DNA of 64,000 bases from Euryarchaeota archaeon UBA552 (GTDB taxonomy: Archaea; Thermoplasmatota; Poseidoniia; Poseidoniales; Thalassarchaeaceae), in NCBI GenBank assembly GCA_002499585.1, contig DAMH01000009.1, positions 7,541-71,540 of the forward strand, given 5' to 3'. Positions 43,752-53,029 of this stretch are shown one piece after another. The notes beneath the pieces were generated by a model. It searched no databases. It had not been told where the DNA came from and saw only the letters and a program-made list of their open reading frames with translations. The position numbers and the translations under genes are program-made. Numbering within the stretch: the stretch's first letter is position 1; the number at the start of each line of letters is the position of its first letter.

Positions 43752-46334
43752 ATGGGGCCAGATGCCGGAGGTAATGGGGGAAACAGAAAACCCGGTTCTC
43801 CATTCAGATCTGATGATTTCAAACTGGGTGATGAGATTTATTTTTTACCTTCAGATGAGACGGACTCTGACGATGGGGTTTCTAACCTATCACCAGACGG
43901 TATTACGGAGTTTGAGTGGGGTCTTAGAGGCCTAGACTGTCCAGATTGCGCCATGAAGGCGACGACAGTCCTCAAGAGAGTACCGGGAGTAAAAGAAGCG
44001 GTAGTCTCTGCGACAGAGGGTAGAGTCAGGCTGAAGATGGATGTCTCTACGGGGAGAACTTCCAGGGCAAGTTCAGTCCTCTCTGGATTAGGGCACACTC
44101 CAGATATCGGTTGGGAGGAGGTAATAGGAGTGGTACCCACTATTGCCGCGGCGTCTATTGGTATTGACAGATATCAGCTCATGGAAAGAATCCTTGAGGT
44201 TCCAGGGGTGTTGGATGTGAGGACGGAAAACGCTGTTCTCGAAATAATAAGAACACCGATCAGAGACCTGAGAATTAGGAATTACTCCGGGGCCAAGCTC
44301 AACTCAATATTAGGCGGTCATTTCAGAACAAGGCCATCTCAAGTTATCAGGCTCAGAGACGATCAAAAACAACTCATATCCGCTCTCTTGACAATACCTG
44401 CTCTGTTGGTCTTAGTCACTCTGGACTACATTGGTGTGCATGGATTCATATCTTCGATTTTTACAATGTTTATTGTCATGGCTGCCGGCCAACAGATGTT
44501 CAAAACAGCAATTTCAAGCCTTTTTAACATGGTTTTCGGCTTTCAACTTCTTACATCAATGGCAGTGTTGGGAGCGTTTTTGATGGGGGAGTGGATTGAG
44601 GCTGTAATTGTGACAGGTTTGGTCGCCTTGGCGTCCTATATCGAAGAGAGGACCCTGACTGAAGCTAGAAAAGCCATGCAAGGAGGGTTAGATAGATTGC
44701 CAAACTCTGCAAGGGTAGTGTCCGATAACGATGGTAACATCATTGAGAACATGGAACATGGAGATGGCATGACTCCAATCGATGGGGTAATAACAGGAGA
44801 TCTAATTGAGATTAGGTCTGGAGAAGTAGTTCCTGTGGATGGGAGAGTGGTGGATGGGAACGGACTGATAAACAAAGCACCTCTGACCGGAGAACCACTC
44901 CCTGTGCCCGTTGGTATGGGTGATTCAATAGAGGCAGGTCTGACACTGGTTCGAGGTCCATTAGTCATCGAGACGGTGGATGTTGGTCAGGCGACAAGGT
45001 TGTACTCTCTGATAGAAATGGTGAGGAGATATCGAGAAACTCCCTCCCGAACACAGACCATCATCGAAAAATTCACCGCAACATGGGTGCCATTTGTACT
45101 AATATCCTCAATCATGTACGGGTTATATTCCGGAAACATGGTCGCGACGCTAATACTCTGGGTAGTATCATGTCCGTGCGCATTACTCCTCGCCGCTCCT
45201 GTTCCACATGCCACTGCTTTATCCGCTGCGTCTGCCGCTGGAGTAGTCGCTCGAGGAGGGGATATAATTGAAAACATCGCCAGTGCCAACCTAGTCCTAC
45301 TCGACAAGACAGGGACCCTAACCTCAGGTACACCGAGAATTCACTCTATTGAAACAATAAGGGGGATAGATGACAAAACCGCGCTATCTATTGCCGCTGC
45401 CTTGGAAAGGAGAAGTAATCATCCATATGCAGAAACAATAAGAAAAGAAGCCATAGAAATGTCATTGGAAACCAAAGTAGCACGGGAAATAGCAGATGGC
45501 GAGGCAGGGGTAAGTGGTATCATTGATAGTATCAGAGCAGCTTTTGGGTCTCCAGCTTGGATAAAAAAACAAGGTTTCAGACCAAACTCAAGGTTGGAGG
45601 AAATTGCCAAGAATGCATCAAAAAACGGATTGGGTTGCAGTCTTCTTTCTTACGAAGGACGTGTAATCGCCCTATTCACATTCATAAATGATGATCATAG
45701 AGCTGGTGCAGATACCCTCGTTAAATCTCTGAGGGCCAACAAGATGGAAGTTCAGATCCTATCTGGGGATCAACAGGGTGCAGTTGAGAAATTTGGATCC
45801 AGCCTCGGCATACCTCCCTCCAAATGCAGGGGGGGAGTCACGCCAGAAGAGAAAGCAAAGATTGTTGATGATTTGACAAATGCCAGAGTTACTCTGATGG
45901 CGGGGGATGGTTTCAATGACTCAGGCGCACTTGCAGCTGCAAGTGTAGGAATTGCGATGGGATCTGGAGAACAAATAAATTTGGAAGCCGCAGATGTCCT
46001 CATACCGGGCCAGGATCCCATGACTATAGCCAAATTAGTTCAGATATCCAAGAGGACCAGGAAGAGAGTATCGTTTAACATTGCAATCTCGATGACAGTT
46101 ACCGCCGTACTAGTTTTGACAACAATGTTTGGAATAAATTCTAGCATAGCTATCGGCATAGCACTGCACGAAGCATCAGTATTCATTGTCATATTGAATG
46201 GCATGCTAGTAAAGGATTCAGGTGAGTCGCCGACAAGAGTCGTGAAATCAGTTCTCACTCAACTCACAAAGGATATATTCGATTCATTTGCGATTATCAA
46301 ACCAAATTTACGGAATCCTGCGACCACTTCATGA
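43752..46334 (+). CDS. P1B-type heavy-metal cation-transporting ATPase
   Basis: Metal efflux ATPase of 860 residues. An N-terminal HMA domain holds metal-binding C63 and C66 (GLDCPDCAMK); a second HMA-like unit without cysteines follows. The membrane core has the transport motif CPC at 474-476, phosphorylation D518 in DKTGT, the HP locus in SNHPYAE, and the hinge GDGFNDSGALAAA. The last spans contain IALHEASVFIVILNG, closer to Zn/Cd/Pb pumps than to copper pumps, so zinc-group specificity is favoured but not proven. Forms an operon with the zinc-ribbon and coiled-coil genes. Confidence 0.92.
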   Translation: MGPDAGGNGGNRKPGSPFRSDDFKLGDEIYFLPSDETDSDDGVSNLSPDGITEFEWGLRGLDCPDCAMKATTVLKRVPGVKEAVVSATEGRVRLKMDVSTGRTSRASSVLSGLGHTPDIGWEEVIGVVPTIAAASIGIDRYQLMERILEVPGVLDVRTENAVLEIIRTPIRDLRIRNYSGAKLNSILGGHFRTRPSQVIRLRDDQKQLISALLTIPALLVLVTLDYIGVHGFISSIFTMFIVMAAGQQMFKTAISSLFNMVFGFQLLTSMAVLGAFLMGEWIEAVIVTGLVALASYIEERTLTEARKAMQGGLDRLPNSARVVSDNDGNIIENMEHGDGMTPIDGVITGDLIEIRSGEVVPVDGRVVDGNGLINKAPLTGEPLPVPVGMGDSIEAGLTLVRGPLVIETVDVGQATRLYSLIEMVRRYRETPSRTQTIIEKFTATWVPFVLISSIMYGLYSGNMVATLILWVVSCPCALLLAAPVPHATALSAASAAGVVARGGDIIENIASANLVLLDKTGTLTSGTPRIHSIETIRGIDDKTALSIAAALERRSNHPYAETIRKEAIEMSLETKVAREIADGEAGVSGIIDSIRAAFGSPAWIKKQGFRPNSRLEEIAKNASKNGLGCSLLSYEGRVIALFTFINDDHRAGADTLVKSLRANKMEVQILSGDQQGAVEKFGSSLGIPPSKCRGGVTPEEKAKIVDDLTNARVTLMAGDGFNDSGALAAASVGIAMGSGEQINLEAADVLIPGQDPMTIAKLVQISKRTRKRVSFNIAISMTVTAVLVLTTMFGINSSIAIGIALHEASVFIVILNGMLVKDSGESPTRVVKSVLTQLTKDIFDSFAIIKPNLRNPATTS

Positions 46335-46356
46335 ATGAGAACACACAGGATTGGCT

Positions 46357-46749
46357 GTGGATGGCGTATCTGAGATCGAGTCCAAGGTAGCCCCTCCCAT
46401 CGCAAGATGCGCTCATTGTCAGGGAATGCTGCCCCTAGGTCTCGGAGACAAGACCTGTACTCTCTGTGGGGCCATTTGTCGTGTAACACATGAAAGGACC
46501 TTAATCGATCTCAGAGAGGAGAAAATAACTTGTCCAAAATGCTCCACAATCGTAATTGCCGGTACCGAAGAAAGGCCGGTAGATCTAATCTGTGGATCTT
46601 GTCAATCTCCTTTTCGTATTACTCCAAAGATAGTGAAAGTGGAGATAGGATGTCCTTCTTGCGACCGCCTGTTAAGATTGAAACCTAGACCCGGAACTAG
46701 GAATATCAACTGTCCTGCGTGCAAGAGTGAATTTTCTGTGACGTTCTGA
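46357..46749 (+). CDS. Triple zinc-ribbon protein
   Basis: About 130 residues with six CxxC knuckles that pair into three consecutive zinc ribbons: CAHC/CTLC, CPKC/CGSC and CPSC/CPAC. No other domain is present, and there is no membrane span. Such proteins usually bind nucleic acid or bridge proteins; this one is not a known basal factor. GTG 46357 or TTG 46351 starts 16-22 bases after the P1B ATPase stop. That raises the possibility of a zinc-dependent role next to a metal pump (inference). Confidence 0.78.
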   Translation: MDGVSEIESKVAPPIARCAHCQGMLPLGLGDKTCTLCGAICRVTHERTLIDLREEKITCPKCSTIVIAGTEERPVDLICGSCQSPFRITPKIVKVEIGCPSCDRLLRLKPRPGTRNINCPACKSEFSVTF

Positions 46750-46806
46750 AACATCAGGGGCATTGAATACTGTGGACCTCCTCGGAATACCCCCGAGCGT
46801 GTGGTT

Positions 46807-47859
46807 ATGAGTGGCTCAGAGAGTATCGACAATGCCTCTGAAGAGCTCCAAGCAATACGGAGAGAGACAATAGATCGAATCAAGAACAGCCGTCAGATAA
46901 CAACAGATCCGAACTCACTGACATTGGCTTCCGATGCGATTAGGCCCGATGTTAATTTAGCGCTTTCAGAAACAGTAGCAAGGTTAGACGAAGCGCGAAG
47001 AATCATTCAAAATACAAATTATCTTCGAATTGAAGACGGTCTCCGCCGTTTGAGTTATGATCAAGATGAAATCGAAGAAAACGAAATATCCATTCTTGAA
47101 AAAAGGGTAATTTCAGCCGAAGAGAGGCGTCAGAAAATAGATATGGAGACCAGACTGGCCTCCCAGGAGAGAAAATTCAGAGACCTCCTCGATATGGAGA
47201 GGAAGAGAATCTCATCAACATTATCCTCTGACATCAGGGAGCGAGTTTCCAAGGTCATTGAAAAAGAGTTTAACCAGAGGTTAGATGCAATGAAAAATAG
47301 AATGGAGATTGAGCAAAAATCAGAAATTCGCAGATTGGAAAGGAGGTTAGAAGCCGAATTCTACGATTTATACTCAAAATCTTCTGATATCAAGATTGAT
47401 GCCAAAAGGGTTGAGCTACAGAGTGAAATGCGAAATCGTTTGCATTCATTCAGAATTAGGCGTGAGGCAGAGCTTGAGAAGGAAATTGAGGATAGGAGAC
47501 GGAGAACTCAAAGAGACAACGAGTTGGCGTTGAGAGGTGAGATTAAATCACTGGAAGCCGATGCACAACAAGAAATTGACGAGGAGCTTCAATTGTGGTA
47601 CGAGGCAGAGATGAAATCTATGGGGAAGATAGAAATCATGAAAAAAAGAGAGATATTTCTGACAAAAGCAGCAGAAATGGAGCGAAGAATCGAAGATCTC
47701 CGATCGAGAAAGATATCTAAGTTGAGAGAAAAAATCAGGAAGATGACTAAAGTTTCACACCATGGTTTCAATGTTAAAAAAATAGAGAATGAAATCATTA
47801 ATGAATGGGATAGAATTTCAGATAAAATCCTAGATGGCTTAGACCTCGATCACCCATGA
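46807..47859 (+). CDS. Long coiled-coil protein
   Basis: A 350-residue, highly charged protein, almost entirely helical from about residue 60 to 330, with repeated E/R/K/I patterns (IEDRRRRTQRDNELALRG, REKIRKMTKVSHHG). No signal peptide, membrane span or enzyme motif. It could be a cytoskeletal, SMC-like or scaffold protein; I cannot assign a family. ATG 46807 is used, with GTG 46801 adjacent. Its 3' end overlaps that of a minus-strand ParA gene by 10 bases. Confidence 0.75.
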   Translation: MSGSESIDNASEELQAIRRETIDRIKNSRQITTDPNSLTLASDAIRPDVNLALSETVARLDEARRIIQNTNYLRIEDGLRRLSYDQDEIEENEISILEKRVISAEERRQKIDMETRLASQERKFRDLLDMERKRISSTLSSDIRERVSKVIEKEFNQRLDAMKNRMEIEQKSEIRRLERRLEAEFYDLYSKSSDIKIDAKRVELQSEMRNRLHSFRIRREAELEKEIEDRRRRTQRDNELALRGEIKSLEADAQQEIDEELQLWYEAEMKSMGKIEIMKKREIFLTKAAEMERRIEDLRSRKISKLREKIRKMTKVSHHGFNVKKIENEIINEWDRISDKILDGLDLDHP

Positions 47860-48806
47860 TGTCCCCCTGAAATCATTCTCAACCGCTCATTCACATCACC
47901 TGCCAGATCCCAGTAAGCAAGGCTACCAGGGTGTCTTTTTATTGCACTCTGGGTGAGACTTACAGGAGCCCCGTATAGCGGGGCCTCTGCAACAGAGATG
48001 CTCCTAGGAATAGCCGTTCTGAGTATCCGGCCCCCGAAATGCCTCGCTGCTGAGTCCGCGACCTCTCTTCCGAGGTTTGAACCCGATTGAACCATGGTCA
48101 AGGCAATTCCCAGAAGGCGTAGTGAGGGGTTTACTGCACTCTGGACCCTTCTCAAGGTGTCCAGTAATTGCCCCATACTTTCCAGAGCATAGAACTCTGC
48201 TTGTATGGGGATCAGAAGCCAATCTGCTGCAGTCAAGGCATTAATTGTCAGAAGACCCAACGAGGCTGGAGTATCAATGATGATCAGGTCAAATTGGTCC
48301 ATTGCACTCTCCAGTGCAATTTTTAGTCTGTGCTCTCTGCCTATCTTCATCGCTAATTCTATTTCTATTCCCGATAGGTCAAGATCTGCTGGCAAAAGAG
48401 ACAAACGGTCCACTTTGTGGTGCTTAGGAGGTCCTTTTGATTTGGTTGGATTTTGTTTTTTCCAAGCCCTTTTCATCCAAAGCGTCAGATTGTCTGGAGA
48501 TATTATGAAGGGACTACTATCGATTTTTGAACCATCTATAACCTTCTGAAAAAGACTATTCATTGTTTGTCCGAGACTGTTCTTTTCAACGCCGAAAGTC
48601 GTTGCGACGTTACCTCTTGGATCGAGATCCACGATCAAAACCCTTCTTGGTGGAATCCCTCTATCGCCATCTCCCATTGAAAGGGAGACTCCTAGGTTTG
48701 TGACTGTGGTTGTCTTCCCACAACCACCTTTGTGATTCACCACGGAGATAACCGTCGCACGTGCCATGAAACGTGCAGAGCATGAGGGTGATTTGTATTT
48801 GCTCAC
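47850..48806 (-). CDS. Second ParA/Soj-like ATPase
   Basis: Deviant Walker ATPase of up to 318 residues. Walker A is NHKGGCGKTTTVTN, Walker A' is IVDLDPRGNVATTFG, and Walker B/switch is LIIIDTPASLGLLTINAL, followed by AEFYALESMGQLLDTL. An insertion near 95-115 (WMKRAWKKQNPTKS) separates it from the ParA at 24 kb. GTG 48806 overlaps the moxR stop (GTGA), suggesting coupling; ATG 48767 begins right at the fold and is an alternative. Last gene of the ndk-aIF5B-moxR-parA run. Its partner is unknown; no ParB is near. Confidence 0.88.
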   Translation of the reverse strand: MSKYKSPSCSARFMARATVISVVNHKGGCGKTTTVTNLGVSLSMGDGDRGIPPRRVLIVDLDPRGNVATTFGVEKNSLGQTMNSLFQKVIDGSKIDSSPFIISPDNLTLWMKRAWKKQNPTKSKGPPKHHKVDRLSLLPADLDLSGIEIELAMKIGREHRLKIALESAMDQFDLIIIDTPASLGLLTINALTAADWLLIPIQAEFYALESMGQLLDTLRRVQSAVNPSLRLLGIALTMVQSGSNLGREVADSAARHFGGRILRTAIPRSISVAEAPLYGAPVSLTQSAIKRHPGSLAYWDLAGDVNERLRMISGGHHG

Positions 48807-49786
48807 TGGACTACAGGAACTGGAACTTCGGAAATTACCTTCCTGACAATGTGCTCCCCGGTAATGCCCCTTATTTTCGATTCGGGTTTTAGGACAATTC
48901 TGTGGCTTACAACATCAAGTGCTACACGTTTGACATCATCAGGGATAACGTAATCCCTTCCATCAATTGCAGCACTGGCTCGGGCTGTCTTGAACAAAGA
49001 CTGACTCGCTCTTGGAGAAGCACCAGTTACAACTCTATGATCCTCTCTTGTTCGATGTACTAATTCGACGATATATGTTAAAATCGCAGCATCTACATGC
49101 ACCGTCTCAAGTGCTTTTTGCATTGCTACCACTTTCTTTGGACTGGTTATGGTCTCAACATCGTGATCGTCCTTGCCCCTCAGTTTCCTTCGTTGGAGTA
49201 TGGACTTTTCTTCTTGTCGATCTGGGTAGCCCATTGACATCTTCATTAGAAAACGATCCATCTGAGCTTCTGGTAGCGGATAAGTACCCTCCTGTTCGAT
49301 GGGGTTTTGCGTGGCTATGGTGATGAAAGGTGCCGGTAGCTTGTGGGTGATCCCCTCAATCGTGACTTGCTTCTCTTCCATTGCTTCCAGAAGTGCTGCT
49401 TGAGTCTTTGGCGGAGCACGATTGATTTCGTCCGCAAGGAGGACATTGGTAAACAACGGTCCGGGCCTGAGTTTGAATTCCCCCGCCTGCTGGTCGTACA
49501 TGTAAGTTCCCATTATGTCAGCTGGAAGTAGATCTGGAGTGAATTGTACGCGTTTGAACTTGCATCCAAGGGCAGTTGCGAATGTATTAGCCATCAAAGT
49601 CTTGGCTAGGCCGGGAAAGTCTTCCAAAAGCATATTTCCGTTTGATAGGACTCCCACAGCAATTTTTCGCAGATTCTCTTCTTTGCCTATGATTACCTTG
49701 GAGACCTCACCCATTAGGTTGTTCGAAATCATAGACACTGTTTGAATGAGTTCTCTTGAATTTGGATCGCTCGCTGCCATCGCCAT
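48803..49786 (-). CDS. moxR: MoxR-family AAA+ ATPase
   Basis: Chaperone-like AAA+ ATPase of 327 residues. Walker A is LLEDFPGLAKTLMA, Walker B ADEINRAPPKTQAALLEAMEE, the sensor region ATQNPIEQEGTYPLPEAQMDRF, and the lid includes GASPRASQSLFKTARA. MoxR proteins usually work with a von Willebrand-domain partner to insert cofactors or remodel complexes; no VWA gene follows here, a ParA does. ATG 49786 is chosen because an AGGG lies 7 bases upstream and the AAA+ domain needs no more sequence; the frame is open back to a TTG at 49867. Confidence 0.92.
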   Translation of the reverse strand: MAMAASDPNSRELIQTVSMISNNLMGEVSKVIIGKEENLRKIAVGVLSNGNMLLEDFPGLAKTLMANTFATALGCKFKRVQFTPDLLPADIMGTYMYDQQAGEFKLRPGPLFTNVLLADEINRAPPKTQAALLEAMEEKQVTIEGITHKLPAPFITIATQNPIEQEGTYPLPEAQMDRFLMKMSMGYPDRQEEKSILQRRKLRGKDDHDVETITSPKKVVAMQKALETVHVDAAILTYIVELVHRTREDHRVVTGASPRASQSLFKTARASAAIDGRDYVIPDDVKRVALDVVSHRIVLKPESKIRGITGEHIVRKVISEVPVPVVQ

Positions 49787-49854
49787 GGTGAAACCCTGCA
49801 TCGAACCGCGTACAACCGCATTAAAGGGTTGGGGGGCAATGGAACACTCGTAGC

Positions 49855-51630
49855 TCAACGTCCCCAAAAGTGATCTTCACGACGATGGATTTGTAGCAAT
49901 TCCTCCAGAATCTCTTGTTCAGAGGCACTGAGACTCATTTTACGCAACCGCTTAGCGTGATTCTCAGGCACATCTACGAGCATCGTATCTTCCTCGGATA
50001 TTTGCCTGCCGACGGTGACTCCATCTATTGCGACTGCGACCTCATCCCCCTGCTTAGCTTCTTTTTTTGTTTCATCTCCGACCCTTATCGATTTTATCTG
50101 CCCAACAACGACCCCGTCCTTGAGAAGCTTCTGGCCAATGTGTATCCTGCCCCCTAATACCCTGACCCCGATTACTGCTGGCTTACTCACTCTGAATGTG
50201 TGGTCAGGCAGAAAGAGGACCCTGCCAGGGTAAACCGTCTTTTCTCTGGACTCTTCTTCTAGTTCCCTAGCTCGTTCCGAAACCCATTCTTCTCGATGTT
50301 CCAGAATGTGATAGATAATATCCGAGCATATGACCTTCAGACCATTTTCATTCTTGTCAATCTCATGTTGGGCTTCTGGTAAAACGGTTGTTGAAAATCC
50401 AAGAATAAGCCTGTGTAAGGGGTCTGAGGAGGATTCGACACTCCTGACATCCTTTCTCCCGATTTTTCCGATCGATGCTGATCTTATAGGCACTCCAACC
50501 TCTTTCAACTCAGCAGCCAATGCTTCAAGACCACCTACTGTGTCTGATTTTATGCAGACACCCTCTTCTTCGATCTCGAGACTGAGTCTACCCTCCTCAT
50601 TTGCAAGATTAAGCGCTCTTTCCCGTTCATCAGCATCTGAAACAACCCGTAACGTGGTGCCTGCGAGAACCCCATCCAAGTCTGGAGCTGACAGCTTCAG
50701 ACCTGAAGCTGCTTCTGCATTCTCAGTATCGTTCCAACGGTCTCCTGCATCCCGCATTTCCGACATACCCCTGGGTTTGAAAAGCCCTCTAACGGTTGTT
50801 GCAACCCCTCCCTCGGATGTCACCAGAACTATTTCATCTCCCTTTGATATTGAGCCTCTGTGAAGGATGACGTCGAGCGTCCTCCCCAATCCTCTCTCTT
50901 CCTTCATCTCGAGCACTGTCCCCTCTCCTGGACCGTCCACATCTGATAACTGATCTGACAAATACCTCTCAGCAAGACCTATGACAACTGCCAACAGATC
51001 TTGTATCCCCTCCCCCTCTTTGGCTGAAATCGGGACCAGTGCAATCTCCTTTGTGAAATCCTTGATTCGGTCATACCTTTCCAGATTAAATCCGTATTCT
51101 CCGAATCCTCCTACCAGATTCCAGAAGGACTGATCTAGAAATCCAAGAGCATCTTGTGTTTGATTTCTCATTGAAGCAGCCATAGGACGCCCTTCGACAC
51201 TTTTCCATCCATGAATCCTGTCGACTTTGTTACCGGCTACAACAAACGGTGTTTTTGCCTTTTTTAGAATTCTAATACTCTCGACGGTCTGTGGTCTCAA
51301 ACCTTCCCTGAGGTCAACGACTAGTATCGCGATGTCCGCAAGGGAACCGCCTCTGTTCCTGAGAGTAGAGAAAGAGTGATGACCTGGGGTGTCTATGAAC
51401 AACAAACCCGGTGAGTCGAATGACCGCCCTCCAAGTAATGGTCCGCAAAGGGAATTCAACAAGATGGAAGGGACTTCTGTTGCACCAATGTGCTGCGTTA
51501 TCCCGCCTGCTTCCCTGTCCATCACCGAAGCCTGTCTGTCAGAGCCTAATGACCGAATGTGGTCCAAAAGACTTGTTTTACCATGATCCACATGGCCGAG
51601 TACCGCCACTATTGGTTGCCTTCTTCCCAT
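49855..51630 (-). CDS. infB: Translation initiation factor aIF5B
   Basis: Archaeal homologue of eIF5B/IF2, a GTPase promoting subunit joining. G1 is VLGHVDHGKTS at about residues 10-20, switch I has AGGITQHIGAT, G3 DTPGHHSF, and G4 NKVD. Domain II (about 225-330) is followed by domain III and the C-terminal domain IV (GVRVLGGRIHIGQKLLKDG). No intein. At 591 residues it has the usual archaeal length. ATG start, 42 bases downstream of ndk. Confidence 0.96.
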   Translation of the reverse strand: MGRRQPIVAVLGHVDHGKTSLLDHIRSLGSDRQASVMDREAGGITQHIGATEVPSILLNSLCGPLLGGRSFDSPGLLFIDTPGHHSFSTLRNRGGSLADIAILVVDLREGLRPQTVESIRILKKAKTPFVVAGNKVDRIHGWKSVEGRPMAASMRNQTQDALGFLDQSFWNLVGGFGEYGFNLERYDRIKDFTKEIALVPISAKEGEGIQDLLAVVIGLAERYLSDQLSDVDGPGEGTVLEMKEERGLGRTLDVILHRGSISKGDEIVLVTSEGGVATTVRGLFKPRGMSEMRDAGDRWNDTENAEAASGLKLSAPDLDGVLAGTTLRVVSDADERERALNLANEEGRLSLEIEEEGVCIKSDTVGGLEALAAELKEVGVPIRSASIGKIGRKDVRSVESSSDPLHRLILGFSTTVLPEAQHEIDKNENGLKVICSDIIYHILEHREEWVSERARELEEESREKTVYPGRVLFLPDHTFRVSKPAVIGVRVLGGRIHIGQKLLKDGVVVGQIKSIRVGDETKKEAKQGDEVAVAIDGVTVGRQISEEDTMLVDVPENHAKRLRKMSLSASEQEILEELLQIHRREDHFWGR

Positions 51631-51672
51631 TGTAGCACCGCACCATGAAGTTCCATCCCTAGATTTTTAATT

Positions 51673-52128
51673 TCATTCGTATATGTGGATTTCAGTGTCT
51701 CTGACCCAATCTACCAATCCATCTGGAAACCATAACTCCAATTCGAATCTTGCAGTTTCTGGTCCGTCGGAACCGTGGATTACATTATGGCCAATGTCCA
51801 TTGAAAAATCCCCCCTTATGGTGCCGGGAGGAGCTTCTTTCCCGTCCGTCGGACCGATCAAATTCCTTGCGACTGTTATCGCCCCGATGCCAGTCCACGC
51901 CATCGCTACTACAGGCCCAGAAGTGATAAACTCGATGAGTCCGCTGTAGAAGGGCCTCTCACTGTGAACTGCATAATGAGTTTCTGCCAACTCATGGCTG
52001 GGCTTAAGTTGTCTAAGTCCTACTAAACGTAGGCCTTTGTTTTCAAATCTACCAATTATGTCGGATACCAGTCCTCTCTGGACACCGTCAGGTTTGATCA
52101 TCACAAAGGTCGTCTCCATGTCACCCAT
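51673..52128 (-). CDS. ndk: Nucleoside diphosphate kinase
   Basis: Transfers the gamma-phosphate among nucleoside triphosphates. Family motifs are [14 protein letters not shown], the [15 protein letters not shown] stretch, and the phosphohistidine H118 in HNVIHGSDG. The 151 residues are the standard length. Start at 52128 or at ATG 52119. First gene of the ndk-aIF5B-moxR-parA series, reading away from the ABC exporter. Confidence 0.96.
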   Translation of the reverse strand: MGDMETTFVMIKPDGVQRGLVSDIIGRFENKGLRLVGLRQLKPSHELAETHYAVHSERPFYSGLIEFITSGPVVAMAWTGIGAITVARNLIGPTDGKEAPPGTIRGDFSMDIGHNVIHGSDGPETARFELELWFPDGLVDWVRDTEIHIYE

Positions 52129-52225
52129 GATCCGCCGAACCCCCTTTCCTATTTCAACGCAAAGTATGAAAACTGGATTACTTGATTTTTAGGAACAAAA
52201 TAATCGTGCGTGTTAGGAGGTTATT

Positions 52226-53029
52226 TCAGGAAACGATTCTCTTTCTGCACCTTGTAATACCGACAAATACCACGACCGGCATCAATATGAGTATGTAAGC
52301 CACAGAATAGAACATGCCATTGAGACCATCGCCATAGGCCAGTGAGCGTGTAATTAGGGCCGCATGTGTTAAGGGTAGGCAATATGCTATGTTTTGGGCA
52401 ACAACTGGAAACTCGCTCAGCGGAAAAAACGTCCCAGCCAGTATGAACATGGGATTAATGAGCAAAAAGAATGGGATGTTAAACCAGTCAATTGAGGGGG
52501 TGTGCGAAGTTAAGATGAGACCCATTCCTGCAAACATCATCCCAATGGGTACAGCTACGATTGGCATCATTATGGCACCGGAAAATGAGACTAATTGCAT
52601 GTTTACCAAATAACCCACGAAGGTTATCGCAGCAGTCATCATAGTCGCATTAACCACAGACTTGGTTGTGGCCCAAACAAGTTCTGCTACTAATACATCG
52701 TTCGCTGAGGCAGGAGTAGCCGCTATGGCCTGCCATGTTTTTTGATAGTACATCCTAACAAACGCTGAGTAGGTAGCTTCGAAGAACGCTCCAAACATCA
52801 TGGAAATAGCCAAAATTGAGGGCGCGATGAATTCGACGTAGCTTACACCCCCCATTTGGTTGATGTACGCTCCGACACCAAAACCGAAACCGAGTAGATA
52901 CAACATTGGTTCAACAAGTGGAGGCAGGAGGTTGGTTTTCCATGTCCTTAACCAGACATCTAGGTGTCTTCTCCACACCATGTGGACCATAACGGGTGAG
53001 ACCCCAAAAATTTCTTTCATCAAAATCAC
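52226..53029 (-). CDS. ABC-2 type transporter permease
   Basis: A 267-residue membrane protein with six spans, typical of ABC-2 exporters (NodJ/DrrB-like). It shows NLLPPLVEPMLYLLGFGFGVG and the signature region PMFILAGTFFPLSEFPVVAQ. The start GTG overlaps the ATPase stop (GTGA), so the two proteins are made together as one exporter. The substrate could be a lipid, drug or polysaccharide; nothing in the sequence decides. The following 97 bases before ndk hold no gene. Confidence 0.92.
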   Translation of the reverse strand: MILMKEIFGVSPVMVHMVWRRHLDVWLRTWKTNLLPPLVEPMLYLLGFGFGVGAYINQMGGVSYVEFIAPSILAISMMFGAFFEATYSAFVRMYYQKTWQAIAATPASANDVLVAELVWATTKSVVNATMMTAAITFVGYLVNMQLVSFSGAIMMPIVAVPIGMMFAGMGLILTSHTPSIDWFNIPFFLLINPMFILAGTFFPLSEFPVVAQNIAYCLPLTHAALITRSLAYGDGLNGMFYSVAYILILMPVVVFVGITRCRKRIVS

